DNA from: Semisulcospira habei | Lineage: Eukaryota > Mollusca > Gastropoda > Semisulcospiridae | NCBI GenBank assembly: GCA_036245525.1 | Contig: BTPG01000006.1 | Coordinates: 73,257,526 to 73,321,525, forward strand | Direction of reading: 5' to 3' | DNA: 64,000 nt | Shown: piece after piece, positions 42,617 through 52,599 of the stretch | How positions within the stretch are numbered: position 1 is the stretch's first letter | How the letters are laid out: each line of letters opens with the position of its first letter | Made by a program: the position numbers and the translations under genes | Notes under the pieces: generated by a model | Told to the model about the DNA's origin: nothing | Seen by the model: only the letters and a program-made list of their open reading frames with translations | Database searches by the model: none

Positions 42617-43437
42617 ATGGAAGTTCGTCATACACTTTCCACTCGATTGTTATTGCTGAAGAATGCTGTTGTCATTTTCGTCACCGTTTCTGTCTTTGAC
42701 CGTACGACCCAGGCATGCTATTTCCACCTTCGCCGCATCAGTCAGATCAGAAAATACCTCACTACCGAAGCTGCCACCAAACTTGCTGTCTCTCTCATCT
42801 TATCTCGCATCGACTATTGCAACTCTCTCCTTTCCGGTCTCCCTCACTCCACCATCTTCACTCTCCAACACGTCCAGAACAATGCTGCCCGTCTCGTCCT
42901 CAGAAAGAAAAAATCCGACCACATCACACCCCTGCTCAAAATCCTTCACTGGCTCCCCATCCCCCAACGCATCCAATACAAAGTTCTGTCTCTCTGCTAC
43001 AAATCCCTGAACAACTGCGCTCCTGCCTATCTCTCCAACTTACTTCACCCCTACACACCTTCCCGCTCCCTCCGCTCTGCCTCCGACCCTCTCCGCCTCC
43101 ACATCCCTCGCACCAAACTTAACACTTTCGGTCCCCGCTCCTTCTCCGTCTACGGTCCATCCATCTGGAACACTCTCCCACTCTCTCTCCGTCAGAAACA
43201 CTCTCTCTCCTCCTTCCAGTCCGCCCTCAAAACTCACCTCTTTCAACAGTTTTAGCACTATATCACCGCACTCCCCACCCCAAGCTGACCGTCGTAATGT
43301 ATTTCACTGTTTGTGGTACGTGAGTCATTGTCTAAAGCGTGCGCATGCGTGCGCGAGTTGTGAGTGTGCGCTTAGAGTTATAATTATTATAAGATAAGCG
43401 CATTATAAATACCGTAATTATTATTATTATTATTACG
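42617..43437 (+). mobile_element. 5'-truncated L2/CR1-like LINE with (ATT)n tail
   Basis: Coding fragment plus ~180 bp 3' UTR ending AAGCGCATTATAAATACCGTAATTATTATTATT at 43398-43437. The preceding CAATAAAAAATAAATAATAC (42590-42610) may be the 3' tail of yet another LINE. Confidence 0.82.
42690..43255 (+). pseudogene. L2/CR1-like RT C-terminal fragment
   Basis: Frame with YFHLRRISQIRKYLT, LILSRIDYCNSLLSGLP, HVQNNAARLVLRKKKSD, LHWLPIPQRIQYKVLSL and the terminal FSVYGPSIWNTLPLSLR...LKTHLFQQF. This is the conserved C-terminus of L2/CR1-type LINE polyproteins. No stops; the 5' end is truncated at about 42617-42690. Confidence 0.9.
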
Positions 43438-43527
43438 TACATTAGCTTTCGGGCGTAATGACGTCTTTTTCATTGTATTGTCTTTCGTCACTGTAATTTG
43501 TTATATTTATGATTAAAAATGACGAAT

Positions 43528-43531
<4 letters not shown>

Positions 43532-43606
<75 letters not shown>
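43532..43606. repeat. (TA)n microsatellite
   Basis: About 75 bp TA. Confidence 0.97.
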
Positions 43607-43609
<3 letters not shown>

Positions 43610-43689
43610 ATTTAGTCTCTACGCATCTTATCAGCGCTGACAAGAAATGTAACGATTGAATTATATATTTGTTTGTTTGTCTATTTAAT

Positions 43690-43745
43690 ATTTTATTGAA
43701 TTATGCTATAAGTGTCCTTTTTAAGCGTGTTTCTTTCTCCGTTGT
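43690..43745. repeat. family D right arm
   Basis: ATAAGTGTCCTTTTTAAGCGTGTTTCTTTCTCCGTTGTGTTCTTC, the right arm only. Confidence 0.65.
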
Positions 43746-43998
43746 GTTCTTCTCTTCACTTTCACCTGTCAAATTCTTAGTGCTTTGTAAAACAAATTTG
43801 ATAGACCTACTTTTACGAAAGAAAATGTAGATACGTTACAATAATGTTGTACAAAAACGTCCTTCTGCGCGGATCAAGGAACTAGGTTTACTTACGGGCA
43901 GGCACCCAACTCCCCACATTTAAGGGGGAAAAAGACACAAAGAGAGGAAAGAATCCGAAATTGTCGCATTTCTTTTGCTAGTGAGTAAAGCAACTTCT

Positions 43999-44107
43999 GA
44001 CGGGCGGGGAGGGGGGAGAGGGGAAGGGGGGGGAGGGGGGGGGGCTCTTGAGCCTGGGCATACCTCCTCCCGATACGGTACAGCCGAAGTATATTTTTGG
44101 CTGTACC
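43999..44107 (+). other. G-rich tract with adjacent small hairpin
   Basis: 43999-44043 has at least six G runs of 4 or more (GGGCGGGGAGGGGGGAGAGG...), a candidate G-quadruplex. Just downstream GGTACAGCCGAAGTATATTTTTGGCTGTACC folds into a hairpin (44076-44107). Confidence 0.6.
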
Positions 44108-44164
44108 TCCTTGTCTGACTCGACCATTACAAGCCCTTCATTGCTTTCAAAAGTAAACAGAATC

Positions 44165-44316
44165 CAAACACAGTTGCGAGGGCTCACAGTGATCTAGGAG
44201 TCTTGCTGACACCACATTTTATCCATGTTTCTTGCACAGCTGGGGCTTTCTGGCACTGAATTAACAAAGATTTCAGAAACATAATCTGCATGTGTCCTCT
44301 GATAGCGCAAGGATTA
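44165..44316. repeat. family A right part
   Basis: GCGAGGGCTCACAGTGATCTAGGAGTCTTGC is the right arm, followed by the tail with GATTTCAGAAACATAATCTGC and terminus TTAA 44313-44316. Left half missing. Confidence 0.7.
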
Positions 44317-44374
44317 ACTGCTCTGCTACACTTGGACGATATAACGTACAGGCATTGGATAATAGAAATTGGTC

Positions 44375-44584
44375 AACTCTGAGCACAATGGACCCTAGGG
44401 TCAAAATTTCCACATTTGGAAGTTGTCCTCCGAAGACTGCATTGCAGTAAACAAGAGAGATCGACCATGACATTTTAAGGGTGCTGCCAGAATAACTTGG
44501 CGCCTGTAGGTGCCAAGCTATTCTGGCACCACCCTTGAAATGTCATGGTCGATCCATATCTTGTTTGAGGACTGAATGGCTTAA
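44375..44584. mobile_element. family B MITE with ACATTTT covariant arm
   Basis: Hairpin 44448-44560: GACCATGACATTTTAAGGGT pairs with ACCCTTGAAATGTCATGGTC, so GACATTT/AAATGTC replaces GATAGTT/AACTATC in both arms. Right end GAGGACTGAATGGC|TTAA 44581-44584. The left end near 44375 is diverged. Confidence 0.83.
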
Positions 44585-45013
44585 GACAGATAGTAGTAAG
44601 CTGCTTTTTATTTCATAATTAATTTTTTCTGCTACCCATGTGAAGGAAGTGACAACGATCTCATGCCTGTGATAAAACGCCCCTCGGCCCAACCATCAAA
44701 TAGCTCAATAAATGGCTAATCGTATCCCTATCACACTTTGCAGCCCCCCCCCCCTCCTCTAGGCCTACACCCCCCCCCCCCCACCCACCCACCGACCCCT
44801 CCGTCTCCCCAGAATAATAAAAATGTCAGTCAAAACTAAACAGTCACGATTTCTGGGTTAACCCCTTAGTAGACGCGTAACGGTATCTAAGTTAATCCTA
44901 CAAATGCGATGGCTTACATTTAATTTCCGCTCTCGTGCCCATGTCTATATAAAAAGGGCCCTAACTCCGGGGCAACCATTGACAGCACCGACTTGCTGTT
45001 GGCAATGGCTGGC
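44585..45013. other. unassigned interval with C runs
   Basis: Poly(C) patches at about 44744-44781. No gene. Confidence 0.45.
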
Positions 45014-45200
45014 CTAACCCTGTCACTGCCGGAACACGAGTAACGCTATAACGCAAGAGGCATAGATCCTCATGAATCCCCGCAGCTGCGGGGGCTCATG
45101 AGGATCTATGCCTCTTGCTCACCCCATTCAAGTCCTTATGCTCTAGACAGAAGAAGTTGTCCGCCAATGAATGTTAGTTTTAGAGACGTACCGTCTGTAA
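45014..45200. mobile_element. family A MITE
   Basis: CTAA|CCCTGTCACTGCCGG left end; hairpin 45053-45118 is perfect from GCAAGAGGCATAGATCC to GGATCTATGCCTCTTGC. Tail not recognisable beyond about 45200. Confidence 0.85.
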
Positions 45201-45410
45201 CCGTTATCAGTGCATGGGTTAAATTAATTGGATCTACAGATATCGCCAACGCTCTGGCCTTTAACAGAAAACTAGAATTAGGGGTAACTTTACACGGAGT
45301 CGAAGTCTTATCAAGGAAATGTCTCCCTAGGTGTCTTAAAATAAAGAAACTCTGATTGGACGCATGTCCCATGTCTGTGTCTGTTTGCAGACCAAGATAA
45401 AAATAAGTCC

Positions 45411-45770
45411 TATGTAGATCTCTACATATATAGACGTGAATGAGACTGAATTACAACTGTAATCTTTTCATTTGTCTGCAGTTTCGCCAGCAGCAGAATA
45501 GTCTGTAAAACCCGAGTAATCCAGTAAGCAAAAGGTTCTCAGGCGAAGGTCGGGCCGCAGCTAGCCCGCGCACATCTGTGCGTACCATGTAGATCTCTGC
45601 ATATATAGTCGTGAATGGGACTGAATTACAACTGTAATCTTTTTATTTGTCTGTAGTTGCGCCAGCAGCAGAATTGTCTGTTGACCCGAGTTAGTCCAGT
45701 CAGCAAAAGGTTCTCGGGCCTAGGTCCGGCAGTAGCTGGCCCGCGCACAGCTGTACGCAGGCCAGCTAAG
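45411..45770. repeat. ~176 bp tandem duplication including family E start
   Basis: GTAGATCTCTACATATATAG at 45413 and GTAGATCTCTGCATATATAG at 45589 begin two similar copies, each containing ACTGAATTACAACTGTAATCTTTT and CCAGCAGCAGAAT and running into AGCAAAAGGTTCTC of family E. Confidence 0.85.
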
Positions 45771-45810
45771 GCGCGACCTAGACCCGAGGATAATGTGCTT
45801 GATAGGAGGC
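45693..45810. repeat. family E foldback
   Basis: CCAGTCAGCAAAAGGTTCTCGGGCCTAGGTC pairs with GACCTAGACCCGAGGATAATG; core GTAGCTGGCCCGCGCACAGCTG...CAGGCCAGCTAAGGC. The GGGCCTAGGTC/GACCTAGACCC difference from GGGCCGACGTC is matched in both arms. Confidence 0.83.
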
Positions 45811-45960
45811 TGAAGGCGAAATCAGCCAAATATCTGCACCGAATCAGGCCTTCACCGTAAAACCGCTGCAGATGGTTCAAAATTAGTAATAGTGCACATG
45901 AGGATCTATGCCGCTTGCAGATGGATGGAGTTCATATTTTCTGGGCACCGAAGGGGTTAA
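45811..45960. repeat. family A fragment
   Basis: CACATGAGGATCTATGCCGCTTGC at 45896-45919 is an isolated right arm, followed by AGATGGATGGAGTTCAT and CACCGAAGGGG|TTAA 45957-45960. Confidence 0.72.
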
Positions 45961-46025
45961 TGCTCTTGTACCCCCAAACCATGACAGACGTCTGCATGCA
46001 AATCAGGCACATAATATATGTCGTA

Positions 46026-46160
46026 ATGTCTAATAGCCGGCGCTGTTCTTATAGCGACGGGCCCCCAGGTAGCAACTGTGAAAGTATAATTTGTCTTTTT
46101 GTTCTGTTCATGCGTATCTCTCATTTGTGTAACAAGTATTAGCCAAGCAGAAAGTTTTAA
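46026..46160 (+). repeat. dispersed direct repeat, copy 1
   Basis: TGTCTAATAGCCGGCGCTGT, GCGACGGGCCCCCAGGTAGC and CCAAGCAGAAAGTTTTAAAACATT recur in the same order at 49508-49668. Function unknown, no frame. Confidence 0.85.
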
Positions 46161-46542
46161 AACATTATATTACGTGTTTAAGAGATACTATGATAGGGCT
46201 GTCCTTAGTTTGCTTTGTGTTACGGAGGTTCAGGTCGGGTTGGGGCAGTTGGCGCCGGCCATGAGACGCCTTGGCGACGGGCTTCACCCGTCCCGAGCCA
46301 TTGTCCATTTCAGTGTTGTGTGTAAACTGTTGTGTGAGTTTGGGTGATTGCGAGTTGCACCTGAGGTGGCGAAACAAATTTTTCTGTAAGTGGCAACATG
46401 TATTTGGAAGAATACAGTTCATTCATTCATTCATTCATTCATTTCCTTCAGGTACTACATATTTGTAATCGTCTCTATTTTTGCTCTGTCTCTTCCGTTG
46501 CCAGCGCCAAATGCGTAGCGCAAAACCATGACGATAATTACA
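46161..46542. other. unassigned interval
   Basis: TTCA short tandem (CATTCATTCATTCATTCATT) at about 46420-46443. No gene. Confidence 0.4.
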
Positions 46543-46692
46543 TTAATCTCTTCACTGCCAGTGGACACAAAACTATTCCTTGAAAAACACAAGTTCGACG
46601 CGGAATAATTTCACCAATACAAGGATATGAACAGGTTCAGCAAAAGACAAAGTTTGGTGGTTTTCGCATTTTTCAGGAAGTGGAGGGGTTAA
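46543..46692. mobile_element. family A-terminus element without hairpin
   Basis: TTAA 46543-46546 | TCTCTTCACTGCCAGTGG ... GGAAGTGGAGGGG | TTAA 46689-46692; body 142 bp. It has family A ends but no GCAAGAGG hairpin, either an internal-deletion derivative or the ancestral form. Confidence 0.72.
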
Positions 46693-47044
46693 AATGCTAG
46701 AGCCGTATTAGCTTTGCACCTAGCTGCTAGGAATCACATTCAATAGCTAGAGAATAGGTATATATTGAACAATTAGGCGTCTTGACAAGCCACCAGCCAG
46801 TAACGCTTTGACCACAATCTGCCAATAGTATGGTATGTGACCTACACTCATCGAAACCTGAACGTAGTATCATTTTTTTCCTGTGTACACCTAAGTGGAT
46901 GTGATGTCATAGTTCTGTGTGCACCTAGGTGGATGCATGCTGATGAGACCACACTTTACCTAACAATGTGTAAGGGATGAACCTCTTGCACTTAGGGCTT
47001 TCTTTGTAGCAACGCACGCGTGTCATCTATCTACGCACTCAGTG
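46693..47044. other. unassigned interval with short direct repeats
   Basis: CTGTGTACACCTAAGTGGATG and CTGTGTGCACCTAGGTGGATG at about 46881 and 46914 are direct repeats. No gene. Confidence 0.4.
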
Positions 47045-47112
47045 TAACGTGAAGTGTGATGTCATCGTGTTTTGCACACTTTGTAAGTGTGATGACATCA
47101 CACTTCGCGTGA
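47045..47112. repeat. single-copy hairpin
   Basis: ACGTGAAGTGTGATGTCATCGTG... and ...GTGATGACATCACACTTCGCGT form a 24-bp stem with a loop of about 20 nt. Confidence 0.75.
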
Positions 47113-47394
47113 CAACGCGTGAGCCTCGTGCACTACGTGTTAGCATGATAGAAATTCCAGTGTCTAGATGACGCCATCTACCTATTCGTTGTGTCCTGAG
47201 AGTTCACACCTTATGGCCCTCCACCAGACATCGCACGCACCAAGACAGAACGGTCTGTTCTCTTAATCGTCGCTTCTACTTTTAAGTGACCTCTCTGCGG
47301 TGACATTAGCCTGTCCTCGACTTTAACACACGGGGACCCTGATATAGAAGTTCACCGCGTAGTCCTGTGCGGACTATTTCACATTAAGTTTAGG

Positions 47395-47460
47395 AGACAA
47401 ATCTACCATTATAGTTCAAGTGTGGTGCCAGAATAGCTTGGCACCTTCATATCAGTTCGA
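47395..47460. repeat. family B left half
   Basis: TTAGGAGACAAATCTACCATTATAGTTCAAGTGTGGTGCCAGAATAGCTTGGCACC; the right arm is absent. Confidence 0.72.
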
Positions 47461-47693
47461 AACCTCGTTGCAGAAACCATGAATTTTGGATCATCGATCA
47501 CAGTTATTTTATTTGTCCATATTCACCTTGCATGGAATTTGGAATATTTCTTTTAGATCAACGAATCCAGTAAAGTAGATACTTGCTCAGTAAGCGCATT
47601 AATTAGTACTTAATGATTATTAAGCCCATTAATTAGTCTTTTTGTGGAGACAATTATTGGGAACTAAGATGTCATGGGGCCAGTTCCATGACG
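47461..47693. other. unassigned interval
   Basis: Direct repeat CATTAATTAGTNTT near 47599 and 47628. No gene. Confidence 0.35.
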
Positions 47694-47765
47694 GAGCTTA
47701 GTCCTGCGCCAGCCACTAAGCAATAGCGGAGCACCTTGCTTAGAGGCTGGCGCAGGACTAAGCTC
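47694..47765. repeat. single-copy hairpin, 28 bp stem
   Basis: GAGCTTAGTCCTGCGCCAGCCACTAAGCA pairs with TGCTTAGAGGCTGGCGCAGGACTAAGCTC around ATAGCGGAGCACCT. Only one mismatch in the stem. Confidence 0.88.
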
Positions 47766-47934
47766 AATCGTGCAGTTAGCCCTAGAGATGTGTGACCAGC
47801 TATGCCCCACGTAACAAAAGGACCTTTTGCGTACGAGGGATACAGAACTCTGTTTCAGAGTTTTGTTCTATTAATCTGTAGGGACTGGAAGACGTTCGCG
47901 CTATGGCACTCCATCAGCCAGCACTTTCCCATCT

Positions 47935-47991
47935 GCAAGAGACATAGATTCTCATGATCCCTGCATTCACGAGAGTCAATGTCTCATGCTG
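47935..47991. repeat. family A hairpin, decayed
   Basis: GCAAGAGACATAGATTCTCATG and GAGAGTCAATGTCTCATGC; the apex is diverged. Confidence 0.68.
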
Positions 47992-48105
47992 GCAGAGATT
48001 TGCGTGCGTAATTGCTCAAATGAGGGGAGTTTTTGGTATAAGTGTTCGATTGTTATGACCAGCATTTCATCAGATGGTGACACTTTATGGCCTTTACACT
48101 TACAG

Positions 48106-48110
<5 letters not shown>

Positions 48111-48175
<65 letters not shown>
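48111..48175. repeat. (CA)n microsatellite
   Basis: About 65 bp CA. Confidence 0.96.
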
Positions 48176-48307
48176 CATTCCGAGCAAAAACCTCTTCTCT
48201 GAAACGAAGAGTTTACAGTAAAATCATCTGGTTGAGAGCACCTTACAAGTTGTAAGAGATGGATTGACCAGTGTATCTCGAAGACTACACCTGATTAGCA
48301 TTGTGAC

Positions 48308-48700
48308 TTAACTCATTCTACCCCAACACCGAAATCCCCAAATTTTGCCGTTGTCCTCTGAAGACTGCAGTGCAGTGCAGGACACAGATCGACCATGACA
48401 GTTCAAGGGTGATGCCAGAATAGCTTGGCGCCCATAGGCGCCAAGCTATTCTGGCATCACCCTTGAACTATTATGGTCGAGCCTTATCTTAAGAAGTACC
48501 CAACGGAGAAAGAAACACGCTTAGAAAAGACGGGTACAACACAATAAATAAATTTGAATAAATTGTGTTGTACCCGTCTTTTTTAAGCGTGTTTCTTTCT
48601 CCGTTGGGTACTTCTTTGCATATTACACGCTTGGCAGTCACCTTTTTGGTCTGGATTGAGCCTTATCTTGCTGTGGTGTGTCTGGGGTAGAATGAGTTAA
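48308..48700. mobile_element. family B3 MITE interrupted by family D
   Basis: TTAA 48308-48311 | CTCATTCTACCCCAACACC ... GGGGTAGAATGAG | TTAA 48697-48700. Hairpin from CAGATCGACCATGACAGTTC to GAACTATTATGGTCGAGCC, with GTGATGCC/GGCATCAC arms. Removing the family D insertion and its duplicated target leaves 206 bp, the normal B length. Confidence 0.92.
48479..48669. mobile_element. family D foldback with 12 bp duplication, nested in B
   Basis: Body 48491-48657 between GAGCCTTATCTT at 48479-48490 and 48658-48669. Arms GTACCCAACGGAGAAAGAAA (left) and TTTCTTTCTCCGTTGGGTAC (right) are perfect, as are GACGGGTACAACACAAT/ATTGTGTTGTACCCGTC. A single-stranded-like tail CACGCTTGGCAGTCACC...GGTCTGGATT follows the hairpin. 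No coding capacity. Confidence 0.92.
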
Positions 48701-48714
48701 TTACATCGGTCTGT

Positions 48715-48776
48715 TAGTTAGTTATTTGGGTTTGACGCCAAGCAGAAGACAAAGGCCATCTCACGGCGGACATGGG
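48715..48776 (+). mobile_element. SINE-like conserved segment
   Basis: TTAGTTAGTTATTTGGGTTTGACGCC, then GGCCATCTCACGGCGG; matches the minus-strand segment at 9981-10036. Begins 15 bp after the family B element. Extent downstream uncertain. Confidence 0.6.
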
Positions 48777-49228
<452 letters not shown>

Positions 49229-49507
49229 CAACATCACTGCCTAGGGAATAGCGCTAGTGCATTCGACGAAGCGAATACCAGCAAGCTTCAGGCCTCACAT
49301 TCCAGCCGAATGATGTGATGACAGACACCTCCCAGACGCAGCGACTGTTTCTTACTGAACAGCCTGCCAGTGTGTACTCTTTAGAAACCATTTTGGACTG
49401 CTTTTACGTTAATGATGTAGTCCTACTACTATTGCTTTAAAAATGACTATGAAGTTATATACTAGTTAAGTTATAATTAAGGTGGTGACTGTTTATGCCG
49501 GAGCGAC

Positions 49508-49668
49508 TGTCTAATAGCCGGCGCTGTTCTTATGGCGACGGGCCCCCAGGTAGCAACTGTGAAAGTATTCGTCTTTTTTTTTTTCTTTTTTTTTTTGCGT
49601 ATTTTTGTTATTTGTGTAACTAGTCTCAGCCAAGCAGAAAGTTTAAAAACATTATATTATGTGTTATA
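49508..49668 (+). repeat. dispersed direct repeat, copy 2
   Basis: Same order of conserved blocks as 46026-46160, with an internal poly(T) expansion (49572-49596). It runs directly into the family K foldback. Confidence 0.85.
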
Positions 49669-49671
49669 GGG

Positions 49672-49845
49672 AGATAGACCCACTCGGTGCATGGGTACGC
49701 CACGAGTACACTTCTGTTCAAATGAGATGCGAAGCATCTCATTTGAACAGAAGTGTACTTGTGGCGTACCCATGGGAAGCATCTCATTTGAACAGAAGTG
49801 TAGTTGTGGCGTACTTCTCAGATGGGTCTACTTGGGGAGTGCTGC
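49672..49845. mobile_element. family K foldback
   Basis: Near-perfect palindrome 49690-49774 (CATGGGTACGCCACGAGTAC ... GTACTTGTGGCGTACCCATG with a 3-nt centre GAA), then a third copy of the arm (GAAGCATCTCATTTGAACAG) and the closing GATGGGTCTACTTGGGG. Ends run into poly(A) at 49849. Confidence 0.87.
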
Positions 49846-49848
49846 CGC

Positions 49849-49879
<31 letters not shown>

Positions 49880-50019
49880 AGCTGGATACCATCATTTCAA
49901 TTTCTCTAAGTGTCTGATGTCTTCAAAGGTTTCAGCAAATATGCCTGTGTCAGAATCTACAGAAGTCTTCTAAACATCTGTGGACACAGACCTCTTTGTC
50001 TGCTCCGCACGTCTTTTCA

Positions 50020-50240
50020 TTAACCCCTCCACTGCCGAGAAAAAGTGAATACAATGAATCCAACGGCAACAGACACAGATCCGCATGAGCCCCCGCAGTT
50101 GCTTGAGCTCATGAGGGTCTGTGCCTCTTCCTGACACCATTTGTATATCCATGCCCCTTGGACGGCTGGCTGTCTTTGGCGTCGTACTAACAAAGATTTC
50201 AAAAAGCTTAATCTGCGTCCACTGAAAGTCAAGGGGTTAA
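50020..50240. mobile_element. family A TTAA-hairpin MITE (complete)
   Basis: TTAA 50020-50023 | CCCCTCCACTGCCGAG ... GAAAGTCAAGGGG | TTAA 50237-50240; body 213 bp. Hairpin 50065-50132 has GACACAGATCC/GGGTCTGTGCC pairs and a decayed apex (GCAGTTGCTTGAG). Confidence 0.88.
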
Positions 50241-50635
50241 CCTAACCCTGCTTGTAAGCTGCTGGAAATGATGGCTCGCAAACTCACTGCTGTTAACCAC
50301 GTCTGCCTGAGGCACACGGATGTATGAATGCCAGCAAGAAGCATAGATGCTCATGAGTGTCTGTCTCTGCCGGGGCTGTTGAGGTTCAGTGATTTGGATG
50401 TGTTGCCGGTCGCGCGACGTACGGACAGCAGTGAAGGGGTGGACTCCATCATTTAATTCGATCTCATCCTATTTGTAAAGTTTTCGTGGAACAGTTTAAT
50501 GTGGAAAGACATTTGTATGGACTCTATTGATCTTTTCTCACGATCTGAAGTATCCGCGAGCTTGTTCATAGAAACTTAAGCGGTTAAAGTGCAGAAACAC
50601 AGGCGCACGTCAAAGTAAGCATTGATGTAGCTTAA
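50241..50635. other. unassigned interval with family A remnant
   Basis: GCAAGAAGCATAGATGCTCATGAG at 50335 is an isolated left arm. No gene. Confidence 0.45.
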
Positions 50636-50863
50636 TTAACCCCTTCGCTGTCAGTCATAACGAACTGCGCGTCTGACTGAAACCACTGACCGACATTCGT
50701 GTGAAATACACAAATGAAAGAACAACCAAAAATATGCACAACGAACACAGGACGAACAAGAGAAATAAATCCTCATGAGCCCCCGCGACTGCGGGGGCTC
50801 ATGAGGATTTATGTCTCTTGCAGCTGGGTAGCGTTCGTCTTTTCCCGGCAGTTAACGAGTTAA
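50636..50863. mobile_element. family A2 TTAA-hairpin MITE (complete)
   Basis: TTAA 50636-50639 | CCCCTTCGCTGTCAGTC ... CGGCAGTTAACGAG | TTAA 50860-50863; body 220 bp. Hairpin 50756-50821, arms AAGAGAAATAAATCC/GGATTTATGTCTCTT; apex GAGCCCCCGCGACTGCGGGG is perfect. The A2 left flank (GACCGACATTCGTGTGAAATACACAAATG) is shared with the copies at 13.5, 14.1 and 31.1 kb. Confidence 0.92.
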
Positions 50864-50916
50864 GCGTTTCTTTGAATAAATGATGGTCCGCCCGGTACAC
50901 ACCCGCCGTACATTTT

Positions 50917-51100
50917 GCGGGAGTACTCTGCAGATAGACCTACTCGGGGAGTAGGCTACGCCACACATTCATTTCTATTCAAGCGAGACGCTTAGCATCT
51001 CATTTGAATAGAGGTGTACTTGTATAGAATGATAGTGAATAGAAGTGTACTTGTGGCGTACTCCCTAAGTGGGCGTAGCTGGGGAGCAGTCCCGCAAACA
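50917..51100. mobile_element. family K foldback, second copy
   Basis: Terminal inverted repeat TTTTGCGGGAGTACTC ... GAGCAGTCCCGCAAAC. Internal arms GAGTAGGCTACGCCACACAT...TCTATTCAAGCGAGACGCTTAGCATC pair with TTGTGGCGTACTCC. These ends identify the true K termini. Confidence 0.82.
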
Positions 51101-51713
51101 ATACAGGTTCTCATAAACGAGACTAAAGGGGTTGACTGCCAGTGCTTCACTGTACCGTGAGCCCGTTCCCGTTCTAGGATTCGGTTGGTTGGTTAACCCA
51201 AAGACTCTAGAGCCGATTGGCTAAATCGTAATGATGTACTTATAATATCAACGCGTCCTTTTTTTTAATCAACGGGCGCCTTTGTGAGAAATTAGTGGCA
51301 TTTTGATCGGCCGTATCGCTGACTGTAAATATGAGAACACTGTTCATTGTTTGGGATACGTGGGAACATTTCACAAAAAAATATTACTTGAACTTTTCTG
51401 TATTAAGTTATGGCTTTACGTCAGTGTTGTTGCAAAGATGCACACATGAAAATATTCATTGTGTTCAAATACGCTTCTGGTAAATACAAGTACATCTCAT
51501 TTGTACCTAACGTAATAAGATTAACATTTAAAATTACCATACGCGGAAGACGTGTGACAAACAAAAATCTTTAACACGCCACCCAACAATTCCAGCTTTC
51601 AAAATATGAAAAATAATGTCCCTGTTGCACAACCTTCAAAACATAAAACACTTTTTAAAAAATCCTGCATGAGTTTATTTTACATTTGGAAAATACCCCC
51701 CCCGTTCCTACAG
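51101..51713. other. unassigned interval, no gene seen
   Basis: AT-rich sequence; nothing recognised before the LINE fragment. Confidence 0.4.
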
Positions 51714-52365
51714 GCACAATCAACAGCTGAAAACAGGCACCAAGATCAGCGTGTACAGAGCTGTCGTCCTCACCACCCTGCTGTATGGTTCCGAGTCCTG
51801 GGCCCTCTACCGCAGCCAACTACGACTTCTCGAACGCTTCCACCAGCGCTGCCTGCGTACCATCCTGGGCATGCACTGGAGTGACTATGTCACCAACGTC
51901 GAGGTCCTTGAACAGGCAGAAACTGTGAGCATCGAGGCTTTGCTGCTGCGGACGCAGCTCCGCTGGGCGGGGCATGTCTCCAGGATGGAGGATCATCGCC
52001 TACCCAAGATCACCCTGTTTGGCGAGCTTGCCACTGGACACCGTGACAGAGGGGTACCAAAGAAGAGATACAAAGACTGTCTCAAGAAGTCACTTAGTGC
52101 CTGCCAAATCGACCACCGCCAGTGGTCTTCGCTTGCTGCGGACCGTGACACCTGGCGCTCCACCATTTACAAGGCAGCCGTCTCCTTTGAGGACTCTCGC
52201 AGAGCTAACCTTAAGGACAAGCGGCTCAGGAGAATAAACAGAGATGCCGCAACTCAGAACCCTGGCCAGACCTTCCCATGCAGCCACTGCGGTCGAACCT
52301 GCCTGTCCCGGATTGGCCTCCGCAGCCACGAGGAGGCCTGCAGACGTCGAGGGCAACCCCTATAA
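51714..52365 (+). pseudogene. LINE RT C-terminal domain with C2H2-like finger
   Basis: In-frame entry at HNQQLKTGTKISVYRAVV, then LLYGSESWALYRSQLRLLER, LRWAGHVSRMEDHRLPKITL and a terminal FPCSHCGRTCLSRIGLRSHE zinc-finger-like motif. Almost identical to the C-terminus of the minus-strand element at 55.5 kb (for example GMHWSDY versus SIHWSDY), implying recent common descent. Confidence 0.9.
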
Positions 52366-52392
52366 AATCTTCGTTCACGAAGTCAAGCCAAG

Positions 52393-52460
<68 letters not shown>
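51714..52460 (+). mobile_element. 5'-truncated LINE copy with (ATT)n tail
   Basis: Contains the last ~215 codons and the 3' end of the same family as the full-length LINE at 55.5-59.5 kb, followed by an (ATT)n tail at 52393-52460. No clear target-site duplication. Confidence 0.9.
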
Positions 52461-52599
52461 AGTTTTCCAAGCTGTTTTTCTCTGTGTATGCAGCAATGGA
52501 TCACGTAACGTCATAACGATAAACATCATACTAATCTAAGCGTCTAAATTGTATGTGAATGCTGAGTTTTAAATTATGCCATCAAAGTCATCTGCATGG

